Shown here one piece after another: positions 1 to 14,000 of a stretch of 64,000 nucleotides of DNA. A program made the position numbers and the translations under genes. Location: assembly GCA_014549065.1 (NCBI GenBank), contig JACDOX010000230.1, positions 333,874 to 397,873 of the forward strand, in the 5' to 3' direction. This stretch comes from Cardinalis cardinalis (Eukaryota > Chordata > Aves > Passeriformes > Cardinalidae). The notes under the pieces were generated by a model, which saw nothing but the letters and a program-made list of their open reading frames with translations, did not search any database and was not told the origin of the DNA. How positions within the stretch are numbered: position 1 is the stretch's first letter; every line of letters starts with the position of its first letter.

Positions 1-1428
1 TTACAGACAGATCGAGTTTTCAGAAATAACTAAGGCTATTAAAAATGTTATACTGTTATTTGTAAGAGATAGAAATTATTTGTTAACAAAATCAAGGAAA
101 TATGTTGCCAGCACCTTAATTATTGCAGCACATTACTTGGAGCTTGCATTGCTTATACCCATACTTTAGCGTTTTCAAAAAGATGGTTTGCTTTGTTTTG
201 GGTTTTTAATTTATTTATTTATTTTTCCATACTGCTACAGCAGATGTAGTTTTAATTCTAAATTTTCTTCTATATTTTTTCAAAAACAAACTTTTAAAAG
301 GGATATGCACAACAAGTAAGGTCAGAAATGCTACAAGTTAGCTTTTCTGGCTCATCTTTTCGGAGTAATGACTCTGGATATGTGTCGCAGACATCTTTCA
401 TGAGAAATCCTTTCTTAGGATTTCTGAGAGCTGCAGTTTCAGCGACAAATGTAAACAATGGTTATCTGCTGCTGTGGAATGCAAACAGGTGCATCTGTGA
501 TTGGTCCATCCTGAGTGTTTATAGTTAATAGCCAATGAAGGACAGTTCTCTGAGGCAGAGTTCTGTTGTTGTGCATTCTATTCTATTCTATTCTTAGCAT
601 AGCAGCCTCTGGGAGAAACCTTCTCCCTCCTTCTCCCTTCTCTTTCTAATATTATATAATGTAATACATATATATATATAAGAAATAAATCAAGCCTTCT
701 GATGAAGTCAAAGCTCTCGTCTCTCTCTCATCCTCGAAACCCTCCTGAACACTACCACAGATATGTTTTATTTTAACTCCCNTAACTTCATGAGTTTTTC
801 TCTTCAGGTGAGTTGATGCTTCTGGCCATTCTTTTAATAAAGAATTAATATTTCCTAAAGACATGAGGGCCCCATAGAGAAANGAATGGGAAATTGATAG
901 GATTTGAATATATTCATGTGAGTGCTGTGATTTGCAACTTGACAAAATGTGCAAGTCAATGGAAATCTTTTATTATTACTTTACCTTTCTGACCAATGTG
1001 TGTAACAGTCACTAGCCCTGAATGCAGTGCTTAGAGCTGGGAAATACTGAATGTCTCCCGAGAAGATGGAGGACAGCTCAACATTGTCAAAGGTGTGCTC
1101 CATTTTTGCAGATGGTGGTCTAAAGATGTAAGAGGAAAAAACACTCATTTAGGCACAGGTGGTACTTGTACTGCAAAAAGATAGCAGCAACAATAAAAAC
1201 GAGGAAACCAACAAAAGCTAGCAAAAGCCCCACTGCCACTGCCAGCAAAAAAAAAAAAAAGAAAACAACACAAAAAAAGAAAACAAATGTAAACAATACT
1301 CTCCTTCCCACCAAAAAAAAAAACCACAATCAAACATAAAGATACAAAATATATCCATAGGAAAAACTCCTGCTGCTCAATTGGTAGGCAGTGCACTAAA
1401 GTTCTGCTGTCATGTCAAAGAGCAGAAG

Positions 1429-1482
1429 GCACACATTGCCTTCCCACTAACCNGGGCACACATTGCCTTCCCACTAACCAGG
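1429..1482. repeat. Two-copy 27-bp tandem duplication
   Basis: A 27-base unit beginning GCACACATTGCC is repeated head to tail, at 1429-1455 and 1456-1482. The copies are identical except that one N in the first corresponds to A in the second. The following GCAATGTG at 1482-1489 is the reverse complement of CACATTGC inside the unit, so a short hairpin is also possible. It looks like a recent local duplication with no evident function. Confidence 0.9.
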
Positions 1483-1690
1483 GCAATGTGGCAACAATCT
1501 AGCTTTGAACAGGTTCCTACTGAAAGTGGTCTGAAATCCATTATCATGTAGGGAAGATACAGCACACAAAGGGAAATTCCCCTCAGTTATATGACTCAGA
1601 CAAGTAATTTCAGCAGTCTCATATGTGCTGTACTTTCCCACTCCTTACACTCACACTAAGAGATCTATGACTATTTAAACAGCAAAAGGA

Positions 1691-1905
1691 AGTCATAGAA
1701 TAGTTTAGTTTGGAAAAGACCTCTGAGGTCATCAACCATTAACCCAGCACTGCCAAATCCACCACTAAACCATGCCCCTAAGCACAACATTTGTATGGAT
1801 TAAATACCTGCAGGGGTAATCTTCTTCCTGGAACAACCTGTTTCTGTGCTTGACAACTTTTTCCATGAAAAGTTTTTTCCCAATATCCAACCTAAACATA
1901 TCCCC
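1691..1905 (-). mobile_element. CR1 LINE fragment, 3' end
   Basis: Read on the minus strand, this matches the 3' end of an avian CR1 non-LTR retrotransposon. The + strand begins with TCATAGAATAGTTTAGTTTGG, the reverse complement of the usual CR1 3' tail region. It continues through the familiar stretch ACTGCCAAATCCACCACTAA. The minus-strand translation contains FRLDIGKKLFMEKVVKHRNR, which corresponds to the conserved C-terminal end of CR1 ORF2 (FRLD, KKxF, VVxHxNRL). The copy is 5'-truncated, short and diverged, and cannot be active. Confidence 0.9.
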
Positions 1906-4900
1906 AGTAATGTAAATCAGTGTCTTAGAGCATGCTTTCAAAGCACCTAGCATAATATGTTGCTAGGTTCTACAAAAGCCCACTATTCACCACAAAAATA
2001 GAAACAGGTAATAGTAGAGGCTGATTGTGACAACACAGCATTGGAGATTCATTCAAACACAAGTTAAAAAAAAAAAAAGCTGCATATAAACTAGATGTTG
2101 TATGTCTGCCACAGCAATTTGAATATTTTGCTGTTTAGAGGGACTCAGAAACAAAGTACTCCAGCACTCCATCTGGCCTCTATCCAAAGGGGATGCCTAT
2201 TCAATCCAGGATAATATTTTGAAGCTTGAGTTTTTCTGTGCCTCCTAAAATAATGCATTCTTTGAGCAACCTATATTGCTTTTCACTAACATGCTAATAT
2301 CTTTTGGATTTTGAGTAAGTAAATTTGAATCTGAATAAATTTTGAATGCTTTATTAGACAACAGGATAACCAGATGATCAGGCTGCACATTTCTATATGT
2401 TTATCTAATCTGTTTTCCTCTCATTTGCCTTTTCTTTTTATTCTTATTGTGATCTATTCTCCCTCCTGTTTGTTTCTTGATTTTTTTCTCCCCATCCTTG
2501 AACTTAACTTAATGTGCTTGGAAAACAGAAAAGGTACTGAATCCATGTCATGTAAAGACAATATGCAAACAAAAAATATATAACACTTTTATGTTAACCT
2601 TTACAAGTTCACCTGCTGCTGTGTGCACACTTGAAGAATGTGATAATGAGGTTTCTATTAACCTCTTGTAGTATCCAGAAGTTCAGTATAATTTTGCCAG
2701 TGTTCCCTGTGATATTTGTAAAGAACACTTGAACTTACATAGTGCCTCCCTTAATGGGAACTCCTTCAAAAATTGTGCTCCTCTGCCTAGAGTAATATTT
2801 TCTAAAAGTATATGTATATTAGAGAAAAATGATTTCACGGAACTTGAGGCAACATATTTTTTCTATTTAAAATAAATNACTTTAAATCAATCAAAGCTTT
2901 ATGAAAGTAGAGTCCAGGAAAGCAAGCACTCCATAGTTTACAGTCCCATAAAAGAGGGTATAGGGTTTTCATAGTAAAAGAATAGAAATGTAAACATGAG
3001 AGTACATTATTAATTCTCTTGCTTCTCCCATCAGAGAGCAATGCCATTAGAGCTGACAGAAAGAGAATTTTTTGAAGTAGTTGGGAGTGACTTTAAAAAA
3101 CAATTAAACTAAAATTAAGGTAAAAAAATATAACAATAAAAAGCCCCTAGAGGAATAAACATAGTATTGTTGTTTCAATGCTTTACTTGTTTTTCTACTA
3201 TAAAATATTTTAATTTTAATATTTTATTTAATTAGCAAAATCTCAATCATCTGTATGTCTGTTATGCATGCACGACTAGTAAAATCTATCTATGAATTCA
3301 CTAGAAATAACTNTTTTGACCAGGTCAAACTATTTAATAGCACTGTTTTTTCTCTCAGTATTGATACATTTCTATTATGTACATAACTGTCTTGTAATTC
3401 ATCAGTATGGCAAAGTCAAGCTTTGAGGTAAAACTGACCCTGGTGTGTTTTAATAAATAACAACATGCTAAAATCTTTTTTCTTTACCTCTTTTTTTGGC
3501 TTCACTTTCATTCTTCCCTTNCTATCATGATGACTAGGAACATATTTAGGTATAAAGCCTGGGGAAATTATCTACCTTGGATAATTGGCATCATGGATCA
3601 CAGTCTTTTCAGACCTCTGGGACCTAGAGGACAGGATTCATCTCACCTACCAGAAGCAGTTGGAAGCTAGGCAAACAGTTGACTTTCTCAGCAAGGTTCC
3701 CTCCATAGTCAGTGAGAGAAAGAAAAAAACCCAGATGAGGTTGCTTAGCAACTTGAATTTTCTTCAAATAACTATCTTAAAATGGGATGAATTTTCCTCT
3801 GGAGACCTCCTTCTCCTTCCACTGCTTATCCATGAAATAACTTCTAGTGGCTGTCTAACTTCTGGACCAGTAAAAGAGGTGGAATTAATTTCATCTCAAG
3901 ATCCAATTGCAGCACAATCAGAGTTCTGGTTGTGCTCCAAGGACTATAGNGGAAGGAAACTTGAATATTGCTGCACAGAAGGTGAAGAATTTAATCTAGA
4001 TAACCTTAAGTAAAAAGAATATATATTTCCCAAACTGGGGAAGCACAATGGCATGTTCTGAGGAGATTATGCATTTTTGCACTGTTTTACAGCCATAAAA
4101 CGAGAGCAATCCAGAAGCAGTCTGGGAATACTCTGCACTGACAGACTGAGATCGTTGTTAATAGACTTATTTATCCCAATTTAAAAAGAATGAAAGCCAA
4201 TTTATTCTGTTTTGGTTTCATCCTTTACCTTGTTGTATCAAGGGGCAAAACATCATCTGACAGAGCTTTGTTTCATTTTAAAAAAAGGCACTACTCCTGC
4301 TTTTTACTGTGCTTGAAACCAGCTTCTTCTTCAATGTTTGAAGAAAACAACTCTCCTCCCCCGATTTTCAGTAGCTCTTCGCAGCTGTCAGATGTCACAC
4401 ACTCTGAGTAAAGAATTTAGGCATGAAGCTTATGAAGAAATGACAGTTAAAAGTTAGCAGTTTGTCTTAATCAATTTTTGAATGCACGTATAAAGCTCCT
4501 AAGGACCCTAGCTATGGAATTAAGGATGAAAATTTCATGTGGAGATAAAGTGCTTTCTAACTGTTTCTTAGCAAGTCACAAATATTGCAACATTTCTTTT
4601 CAGAAATTTACACTCTGTCTGTAGTTAGAAGGTGACGTTTACACTGCAGAGCACTTGACTTGTGTCTCTTCTGAACCACAAGCATTTCTACAGCTGCCCT
4701 GAAATGGTTGGATGGAGTTATTTTTGTGCGTGTGTGTGCACACCTGCACGAGGCTGAGAGCATTTTTGGATCAATGTGTCTAATCTAGGATGAGGGCTTT
4801 GCTGTGGCCCACTAGAGATGTTTCTCTGACAAGAAAGATAGAGTGGTTTATGTTTGTCCGTGTAAATGACAGTTTATAAAAGGCATTTCATGCTTTGTTT

Positions 4901-7900
4901 ATACGCTTCTTTTCTGTAGAAGGTATTAAACACCGTTGTAGATTTGGTCTTCTCTTCTATAAGCAGCGCACATGGAGGTCCACTCTGTGCTGCACTGTAT
5001 GCTCCTTTGTACTGCCCAGGAGAATTTCATATTTTTATCAATTTTTAGGAAGTCTTATCTTTTTAATATTTACAGGTAAGGAGGATTTTTTTTTTTAATT
5101 GAAATTGGACTCAGGTTATCGCAATCAAATTATTGCCTTGATATTATTTCTTGCACCAAAAGAATAGATAACTTCCTTATTTCATCTCTGCAGAATAAGC
5201 TAATTTGTTTTACAAGAACACTTTGAGAAATTGTATTGCTGTTGCAATTAAGTGGTTAATTACTGTAGAAAGGCCAAGAAATTTTCCATTCAATGTGATT
5301 TTTCAAATTTCTGTGAAACGAGAAGTCTTATCCCCAAGCATAACAGTTTCAAAATATTTGCAGAATAAGATACAAACAATATCTAGATCAGGTCAATCAA
5401 AACAAATTAAATAATTTTGAAAGATTTCATTTTGGACAGGAATCCTAGGATCACAGTTTTGCCCCCAAAGCATGGATAACGAAAATGAAAAAAAAGCAAC
5501 CAAGATTTGTCAATACTTTCAGTGAACCAGTATTTCCAAGGGAAAAAACCTGTATTAAAGACTGTGACCAGGATTAGTTACCATGAAAAAATCTTTATAT
5601 AAGACTGAAAAATAATTTTATAAGTCAGTTTTTAAAAGAATTGTGACTGGAAATTCAGCTTGACACTCATACTTTCATGCACATTGCTTTATTTTCACTT
5701 TCTCTTCATGTATTTGTACTTCCCATCTAATACTTTTCAATTTTACTTTAGTGTACTGCACTTTACTTTTTGTGTATGTAACGAATCATTCTTCTATAAT
5801 NGTTTTGGCAAATTGATAGAAAATCTGAACAGTTCAATTATTATACATAGTAAGATTGGGTTTATGTACTTTCAAAATCTTCACCAGTTTTAAGCTAATT
5901 AAATGCTTGGAAAACATGAAGGCTTTGCTGCTATAAAATCTGGTCCGATGTTTTACAACTTCAGTTCAGAAGAACCTACCCCAGATTTATCCAATTTTAA
6001 TATTTCAAAACAGCATATTGGCAGACTGAGAAAAAAAAAACAAGATAGGAGTGATCAATACCATTGATTTATAGATGACAAAAAAAAAAAGAAAAAAAAA
6101 ATCGAAACTACTAGGGATTTCTGAGAAATTTTTTGTATCTATTTAATCCAAAAAATCAAGGTAACTATCAAGGTAACTAAGTTTTGAATTTTGACTTACT
6201 GAGATAAACAAAGTTTCTCATGGAAATAAATGGACAAGAGGTGCATGTATGTAAATATGTATCCNCATGGAAAATAAATCATTTTGTGCCAACTATCTAA
6301 ATAAATTATTGGGTTTTTCAAAAGCTGAGGAAAAAAATCACATTTCAGGATTTAATTTACCTTCAAATGCTCTAAAGAGAAAATACTTATTAGGCTATAA
6401 AACTGATTACTGCACNTGTTCTTAACTAAAGCTTTTACTACTGTATTTCTCAAATCAGAAGCACAAGTAACCCTGGAGACATCATAGCCTAATCCAATGA
6501 TCTGTGTGACACAGATTGCTTTATACATATGTTTTTACTTCATTGTTTTTAAAAACAAGTCAGAGTTTAGCAATATCTACTTGTTCTTATCATGTTTTGG
6601 TCTTGACATGGATTCCTTTCCACATACATGCCTTCTTTCCTCTCATGTCTTTTTTGGGAACTTGGAGTCATATACAGAAATATAACTCCCCTTCAAACAA
6701 GACAGAGTGGCTGTTCCTTGCATAATTTTATCAAAGGAAGAGGCTCAATTATGGGAAATAGAAGGTTTCTAATTCTCTCTCTATGTCCTATCCTTTGGAT
6801 GGTACATACATAGACTGGGGGCAGCCAAAATCTCGTGCTGATTTAGCAATTGTTGGGAGGAAATTGTCAAAAGCAGAAGAATGGTGAGGAGGAGGATATA
6901 GATTCTCTCAGGTGCAACTGGGAATGCCAAGGCCTAGAGAATAACAGTGTAGGAAACCTCACATACTACGCCTACTGCTGTTTGTCCTCTGTCTGTTTCG
7001 AGAAGAACCTCAGTGTGGAGATAGTGTAGGTGTTTTGAGAGACTCAAAGGCATTCTCACAGACATGTTTGAGCTCCTTGTCTTGGGAGATAGAAGACCAA
7101 AGCTGAGGAGACCTCAGAATGGTGGTAAACCAGACATGCACAGGCCCTTGATAAATGTGTGCAAACAACAGGCTCACTAGGAAGAGCTGAGCCTGATGGT
7201 GCCTGTGTTCTGACTTGGATGTCACGGTCCAGGTGATTTAGATCCTCAGGGAGTAAAGAAATAAATTTACTCTGTGTTTCAGCCCTGATTTTGTGGTTGT
7301 TCTAGCTGCCTGCCTGTGTTGACTCATACAGTAATGTTCCAACANTTTTTCTAAGTCATACACTTGATCATATTTTTTAACAAATTGATCATTTGAAGGC
7401 TTTCAAAGATAAATAGAAGAAAGCTGGGAGAAAAGCTGGAAAAGAAGCTAATAACATTCTTCTGAATTGATTGACTAAGTGAAAATACAGATTTTTAAGA
7501 CTAGTTTTTAAACTAGTGGTAATTATTCAATCCAGTTTATTTATGTTTCATAATCTTAAAATCTCTAGGGAAAATTAACAAAGTTGAAGTTACAAAACTG
7601 TTGGCGTTGTTCTTGTGAATCCCTGGAAGCCTTTATTTATCTATATGTTTATTGATTGTTCTATTCTGTTCAACACTGTTCTTTTTTGACATCACACAGT
7701 CAATTTGAGAAAGATTAAATACATATTTCAGATATATGACAAAGGAAAAAATGCATAATGAAGTGGCATAATTAAGAGAAGTTTTTATTACCAAACTGCA
7801 GGCCAAGTTTTCCTTACACTCTAGGACCTGTGGGAACAAAGATTTGTGAAAATTCAGATCTGCCCTGGCTTTTCAGAAGAATTGGAAGAGATGAAATAGC

Positions 7901-10639
7901 AGTCCCACCAGCAGACCTAGACATCATATTCTGACTAAATATAGGGAAAAACCTAGGGATAAAAATAGATCATTACTTTCCCCCTCTGAAGTTTTATTTG
8001 CACTTAGTTCTATTTAAACAAGTGTAAATATGTCAGGAAAAGAAAAACTGATGGGAAAAAGTGATTGAACTCAGAATGATTTAACATGGCAACCAGCCCA
8101 ACTCCGTGTGTTCTTCTGAGTGATCTTAGCCTCTGTGAAACAAGGAAATGTTTAGAATTTCAATGAAGATTAGGTATGTAATCACTGCTTCCTGCTTCCC
8201 ATGGATGCTAGCAGACAAATCTTTCTCAAGGTAAAGAAAGAAAGATGAATAGGGGTGAAAAGAGACCTGATTCCAAGAGACTTCATAAAATATAAAACTG
8301 AAGTACAGCCTGTCTTGCAATACAAGCATTCCTGCCTTCTCCTTTTGATGCACTTTCTGCTTTTCTATCTTTTTCCACTGCCCACTCTTTTTCAGCAGAA
8401 GAATTTTGTATTCCTCCCCTATATGGAATAGCCTTCTGCATGTTAGAGCATAGCCTTAGATTTCCACCCATCTCTCCCTATTTGCTGTCACACCTACGCT
8501 TTTTCCTTTTTGGCCTACTTTTGATGTATATTCCACTTACAGTGTATATTGCAAAACTTTTTATCCCCATCATGCAACACTATTTGCATTAGAAGTGCTC
8601 CTTTTTTTCTGTAAATGTATAGCATATAATTTCAATATTTCCTCCCTATAGTAGTTATAGTGCTGCATTTAAAACACAATGAAAAATAGTTATGAGAGAG
8701 CAGGCCTTATGCTGTCTAATAAAGTTGCTTGTTTTACTACAAACTTGTAGATGGTATCAACATCAAATGGAGCCATTTCCATCTATCCGAGTGTCCTATG
8801 ACTGGTATCGAGCAGACCTAGACCTACATTTACACAAGGGCCAGTTCCCTAGATGCCAATGAATAAGCTCAAGAAAATATTAGGAAAATATACTTTCATC
8901 TTTGCAGTTTCAGGGATTCCTTCATACCTGGATGGTCTCCTAATATTGATTAGAGTAGCCACAATGTTCCTGAACAGAAGCCAAAAGAATGAAAAAAAGC
9001 CAGCACAATGAAAAAAAAACTAGAGCCATTACTCATGCCTTTTTATCATCCAGACATCTTCCTATTAAGAAAATATCTTTTAGGATCTGCAAGATTTAAA
9101 TCTGTGCCGGAACCTTAGGACATCAGAAATATACACTTGTCAGTTGCTTTCCTTTTTGTTCTCCTGTNTATTTACTGGGACAAAAATTGTACTAAACATT
9201 TTTTTTTCCCAGTAGTTCCATTGCTGAAGTGGACATACTGTGGAATGAAAATAGTAGTTAGAACTTTGCTTTATGTGTTTTACCTGAACAACAGTAATTG
9301 ATTTTATTCTGGTTCTGGATTTAGCTTTCTGATATTCCAATAGTAGACCCAATTCTGCATGCCGTAATACATATGCAAATATTGTTTTCATGGACATGTG
9401 GCGTTCAGAGAAGACCTAGTTTGTTCAGATCCCAATTTAAAACTGCCACTTAATTCAATGGAAAGGNTCCAACTGGTGTCTGTGAATTTCATCAACCCCT
9501 TAATAATTTCAAATGGGATCTAATGGTGAATTAGTTCTCACTAGGTGCAGTGCACTGTGAATATGAGTCTGTTGAGCTCATCAATGATAGTACTAAAGCA
9601 ATAACAAGAGTCTAAAAAATCCCTTAGATTTCTTACTTGGCTATTTAATGCAAATCTTCCTTTTGTTATAGTACAGTTTCAGCACCAGATTAAACCCACA
9701 TCTTTTTTCACCCCAACTACTGAAAGCACAGCCTCAATAAAATTTCATAACTAAGCCTCGTGATTCATCTTTCTAAGAAAGAAAGTGTTGGTACTAAATT
9801 TATTATGCTACAAGACAACTGCACCTTGCAGCATTTCCTGCTATTCTCTTGGTGCCCGCAACAGCTATCATCAGGGTTTGTCAGTACAGAAAGTAATGGT
9901 AACCAGTTTCTAGAAGTTCCATCACAAATTTTTATCTTATGTCATTGACTGTAATAGTCTTTAGCACCCAGGAATCCACAAAAAAGTCACAAATAGCAAA
10001 AAACAAAACTTGGGATACTCAGTGTTCTTATTTTAGTAAACAATGTTATGCTTTAACTGAAAATGATAGCTCAAGCAAACCACATTATTCTGTAATATTG
10101 AACATCTGGTGTCATAGTACTGAGCAGCGATTACTTGTACTCAAACAGGCTGCACNAGAAACCAGGAAATTCATTATTGTTGCTGGCAAAACTGTTTATT
10201 TCTGTGAATGACTTGAACATTATTAATCACAATTCCCAAAACATCCCTTGCAACTTCGTATTATGTTCGCTTTCAGGTACAGTGACAAGCCTATCATTAT
10301 CATTAGCTGTAAGTGACGCTAGAGCTGTAAAACTATTGAGCACACAGGGAAATCTCACACACATTGCTTTCTTTCACCTTAAAATCATTTGTCACTGTAG
10401 TAGCATTAGAGGAAAATTTTGCATTCTCCAATGTGTATTGCACACCAATGACAATGTGTTTTTAGTATAGATATTTAGAGTAATTTGTTTTTCTCCATAT
10501 AATCCGCATGTTAGGGGTATACCTTTACTCCTGTTATTAAAACAGACCAAACTGAGCTGGTTACATGAGCCTCTGTATTTAAGCCTCAGTTAATATGAGG
10601 GTGCTTAACAAAGCCCTCCTCTCTGAACCCTCCCACTGC

Positions 10640-10890
10640 ATTCACTTGCAAATCACTGTTTGGCTGGCAAAGCCGCCGTGCTGTCCCCCCGAGCCCCAAA
10701 CCTCCTCACGCTGAGCACNGCGGCTCTATCAGCAGCAACATCTCGGCGAGGGGCAGCGACGCCTCTCCTTGCGAGGGACGTTTTTTATTAATCAGGAGCA
10801 CTGAATGGAAACCANTCAGGCGGAGATCCCTTTGGCTCCTGCTCGCTGCCTGCCTGACTTAAAAGTGATGCCGGGAGAGAGGGAGTCCTA
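10640..10890 (+). promoter_or_regulatory. CDH9: Candidate CDH9 promoter, small CpG-containing island
   Basis: This block is clearly GC-richer than the tens of kilobases around it and holds well over a dozen CpG dinucleotides between about 10,670 and 10,940. A TTAAAA element at 10,859-10,864 could serve as a weak TATA-like box. TTGCAAAT at 10,647-10,654 is one base from a POU octamer. The block lies just upstream of a strong splice donor at 11,001 and is the only such island in the window. A promoter for the downstream cadherin exons is the simplest reading. The start site is not visible and is inferred to be near 10,890. Confidence 0.6.
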
Positions 10891-11000
10891 GTGAGAGGCG
10901 AGTGCGTTCGGCGCTGGAGACACGGGAACATGCAGAAGGCAGGATGCAGGTAGAGAAGCAGCGCTGAACTGACTGAACTGGGCTCACATAGACAGCCTGG
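10890..11000 (+). other. CDH9: Probable non-coding exon 1 of CDH9 (5' UTR)
   Basis: The right edge is set by the sequence CCTGG/GTGAGT, a strong splice donor with the GT at 11,001-11,002. The left edge is only a guess from the TTAAAA element about 30 bases upstream. Classical type II cadherins generally have a non-coding first exon separated by a long intron from the exon that holds the start codon. The next supported exon here starts at 40,633 with an acceptor and more 5' UTR, which fits that arrangement. Two short upstream ORFs of 8 codons including the stop lie inside, at 10,930-10,953 and 10,944-10,967. A weaker alternative donor (CAG/GTAGAG) is at 10,950. Transcript data would settle both ends. 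Confidence 0.55.
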
Positions 11001-14000
11001 GTGAGTAGATCAACTTTCTGTAGCATGAGAACTGCCGATAGCAAAAGAACAGGTGCTTTCTTTAGGGGTGTCTAAAATGTTGAAGATTCCGTGCAGATAC
11101 TTTTTAGGGAAGGGGAAGTGGAGGGGCAGTGCCAGCAGAGCACTTTGGGGATATTTTTCTTACAGAGTTCAAAAAAACCCTAACCCATTAAATTGCTGAA
11201 ATCTAAACTTTGGATACTGTATATGTGATGACTTGTTGTGTACATTAAAATATTAGCAATGCATATGCTCTTTGGAAATANTGTTTGATATGAATCAGTT
11301 TTTCCTGCCATATAGGAGTAACAATATAGCCTAACTTTAATGCAGGATGCTTTTTCACCTGTCCAAAAAGAAGCTATTTCCCTTTTCTTTTTTTTTTACA
11401 CATATGTGTTTGTCAATACATCTAATAAAAACAACTCTGGTTAAGAAGGATGAAAAAATAAGATGTNTTTGTTGCGACTAAGAATGAAGTACTAATGCTT
11501 TTTTGAATTTTCTTTAGCGAAAGTTGCAAAATTAGTGGGATTTTTAAAAATGTTTTACAGGGGGAAGTGCAGCTCAGGGTTCAGAAAGATTGAGAGCTGA
11601 GGGAGATGTCTCTTTGGATATCTGTAGCAGAGTCAAAGTCAACAGGCTTAAAGTACAAGGANGCTTCCCAGGAGTCCTTCCAAACTACCTCATCAGCCTA
11701 ATATATATAATCAGANTCCCACAGAAAGCAAGGCAGAAAGAATAAAAGGTCATACTGACCACTTGACACTGAAGTGACCAGCAGAAAACAACTGAATGAC
11801 ATTTTGCCTTTTCACATGGAAGAAACATGCTGTCACATGTGTTCAATTTCACTGTATGAGCTTCAAAGAAAAAATGATATATATGAATTAAAAGGAAATT
11901 AATATCCCTGTTGTAAGGCTGTATGAATACAGCAGCCACTCACCTTGTCACAGATTTAAGTCATAGTTCAGAAAATAGAATGGCATTTTCTTAAAATACT
12001 TTCCATTTTCAGTAGACATATTTACAACAAATGTATGAGTCTTGCTCTGATTAAAGGGATAAAAGTGATAAAACTAATATTTTACTGAAACCACAGCAGG
12101 ATTATGCTTCATTGCTCAGTACTACCCTAGCTACCCATGCTAAGGATAAAAAGGGATAAAAATGCAGGTGTAATACTTACACTAGTTTTGGAGATGAGAT
12201 CAAAAGGTTTGTTAAATAATATTAGTGATAGGAACTACTAATGACAGATCTTTAAAAATCATTGTCTCCAAGTAGTTCTCCATATCTGAAAGGAAAATTT
12301 TATTCTAAAAATATAGTGAACTAATTAAATATTCAGAAGATTTGTGTTATAATTTGTCTATGACTATTAAGAAATTTGTTTGTGAATAATGTTAGTTATT
12401 AAAAAGGCATATTGCTATCTGTATGTCAATCTGACAGATAAAATATATTTTCCTGTCATTTGTACTTCACTGTGTAGTAATGTAAATTCAAGAGAGAATT
12501 ACATATGTTTACAGCTAATGTGATTTTCTATTAACAAAAATATAAAACATTATACAGTCAAATGTCTGTGAAATAAATAATTCTTGGTTTGGGCTTTTTT
12601 AAGTTAGGTAAACAAGATTAATTTTAAATGGAGAAATGTAACTGTATCAGTACTATGACTACTTGTACCTAAAACAGTTGCCAAGTCTTTTTAAACTTGA
12701 TGGAGTGAGTTCAAGAATCAAAGTTTTTCATATGTTTATTGCGTGAACTAAGTAGAGTTTTTAATTTCAGAGATTGTCTTGTAGCCATTATTGTAGAATG
12801 TTGTGCTTTGTGTGTAACCGGTACATCTCACCTAAACACAAAAAGAAGTTTGGTGATGTAGTTAGTAGAGAAAATGTGGGGAGAAACAGCTCTGCCATAT
12901 GCTTTGTACAGCTCCATGTTAAAATTGCTTGAAGCTTTCAGAATTTGCATGCATTTCTGCAGAAGTGACCATTCCTCCTCTCCAGACAGCAGCCCATACA
13001 CAGGGATTTGTGCTCTCCTCTCACCTGACTGCTGCTCCACAAGGATGCTGATCTCAGTAGCAGTTGCATGGTACTGGCAGAAACGCCCTCTCATCATGGG
13101 ATCAGCCAATAANGATGATTTCATTCCCTGACCTACCCACCAAACAAAATGTAATAACTGAAATCCACTGGTTTAAATGTCATCACCCATAATGCTGCTA
13201 AAAGGACCTTACANCTTAATTCTGACATTTGCTTATCTCTGGCATCAGTACTTGGTTTCTGAATCTGCACAACATGGGTTGCAGGGAATCTACTGGCAGA
13301 AGTGTTTGAGAAGTAGACCCAGAGAGTAACAGGACTGACANTTTTCTCTGAGGATGAGCTTGTTCAGGAGATATTATATAAGAAAACTGGGGTATGCAGG
13401 CTAGAGTATAAGACAATATAGATGTATAAATGTATGTGTTTCTTCCACGCAGTCAGAGCAATTTAATTGCAGAAGATAACTGGAGCAAAAATCTAGAGAA
13501 AAATGCATCTCCCACACATATTAGAATGGCTTCAAAATTTCTAAGGCTTGCAGCAGGTGTTATATTCAAATGTTATCTGCAGAAGAACTAATATTTTAAA
13601 ATNAATAGAGCTGCCCAAGTAAAAGCAGCCTGCATTCTCTATGTGAGTGAGGGAATTTAAGAAAATAATTTATAGGAATAAATCCAAAATTTTGTGAAAG
13701 GTGGTAGGAGGAGAAGGAAAATAAAGTGAAGGGAAATGAACAAAAAGAATTTTTGCAAAAGCAGTCAGAGTCATTTCTCTTCTTGCCTTTTAAACACATA
13801 GNAAGTTGGTGAATGTTAAAAGGAAAGTTATTTTCCTGACTTTCAATGACTGATCCTGGTAAAAAATACTCCAGTGGCATCGAGGACTANTTGCCGAGCA
13901 TGACTGAGCAGGAGAGGCGTACCTTGATCAAATCATACTATGTGTCTGCAGTGCAAAATCCTAGCAAAANTGAGANGAAAAAAACTGGATGCACACTGCA

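Larger units (their letters stand above)
1..10600. other. Upstream intergenic DNA, no supported gene
   Basis: This is AT-rich non-coding sequence upstream of the candidate CDH9 promoter. Besides the CR1 fragment and tandem duplication listed separately, it holds only short simple repeats: ATTCT x4 near 577-594, TA repeats near 667-681, and A-rich runs near 1247-1325 and 6081-6105. The longest open frame, 3585-4013 on the + strand (142 codons), has no domain I recognise and no promoter or splice context, so I do not call it a gene. Type II cadherin genes usually lie in gene-poor regions, and this stretch fits that. Confidence 0.6.

Noticed and set aside
1120..1396. Hydrophobic minus-strand frames rich in F and V
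   Set aside because: They are translations of A-rich (T-rich on the other strand) simple sequence, with no gene context.
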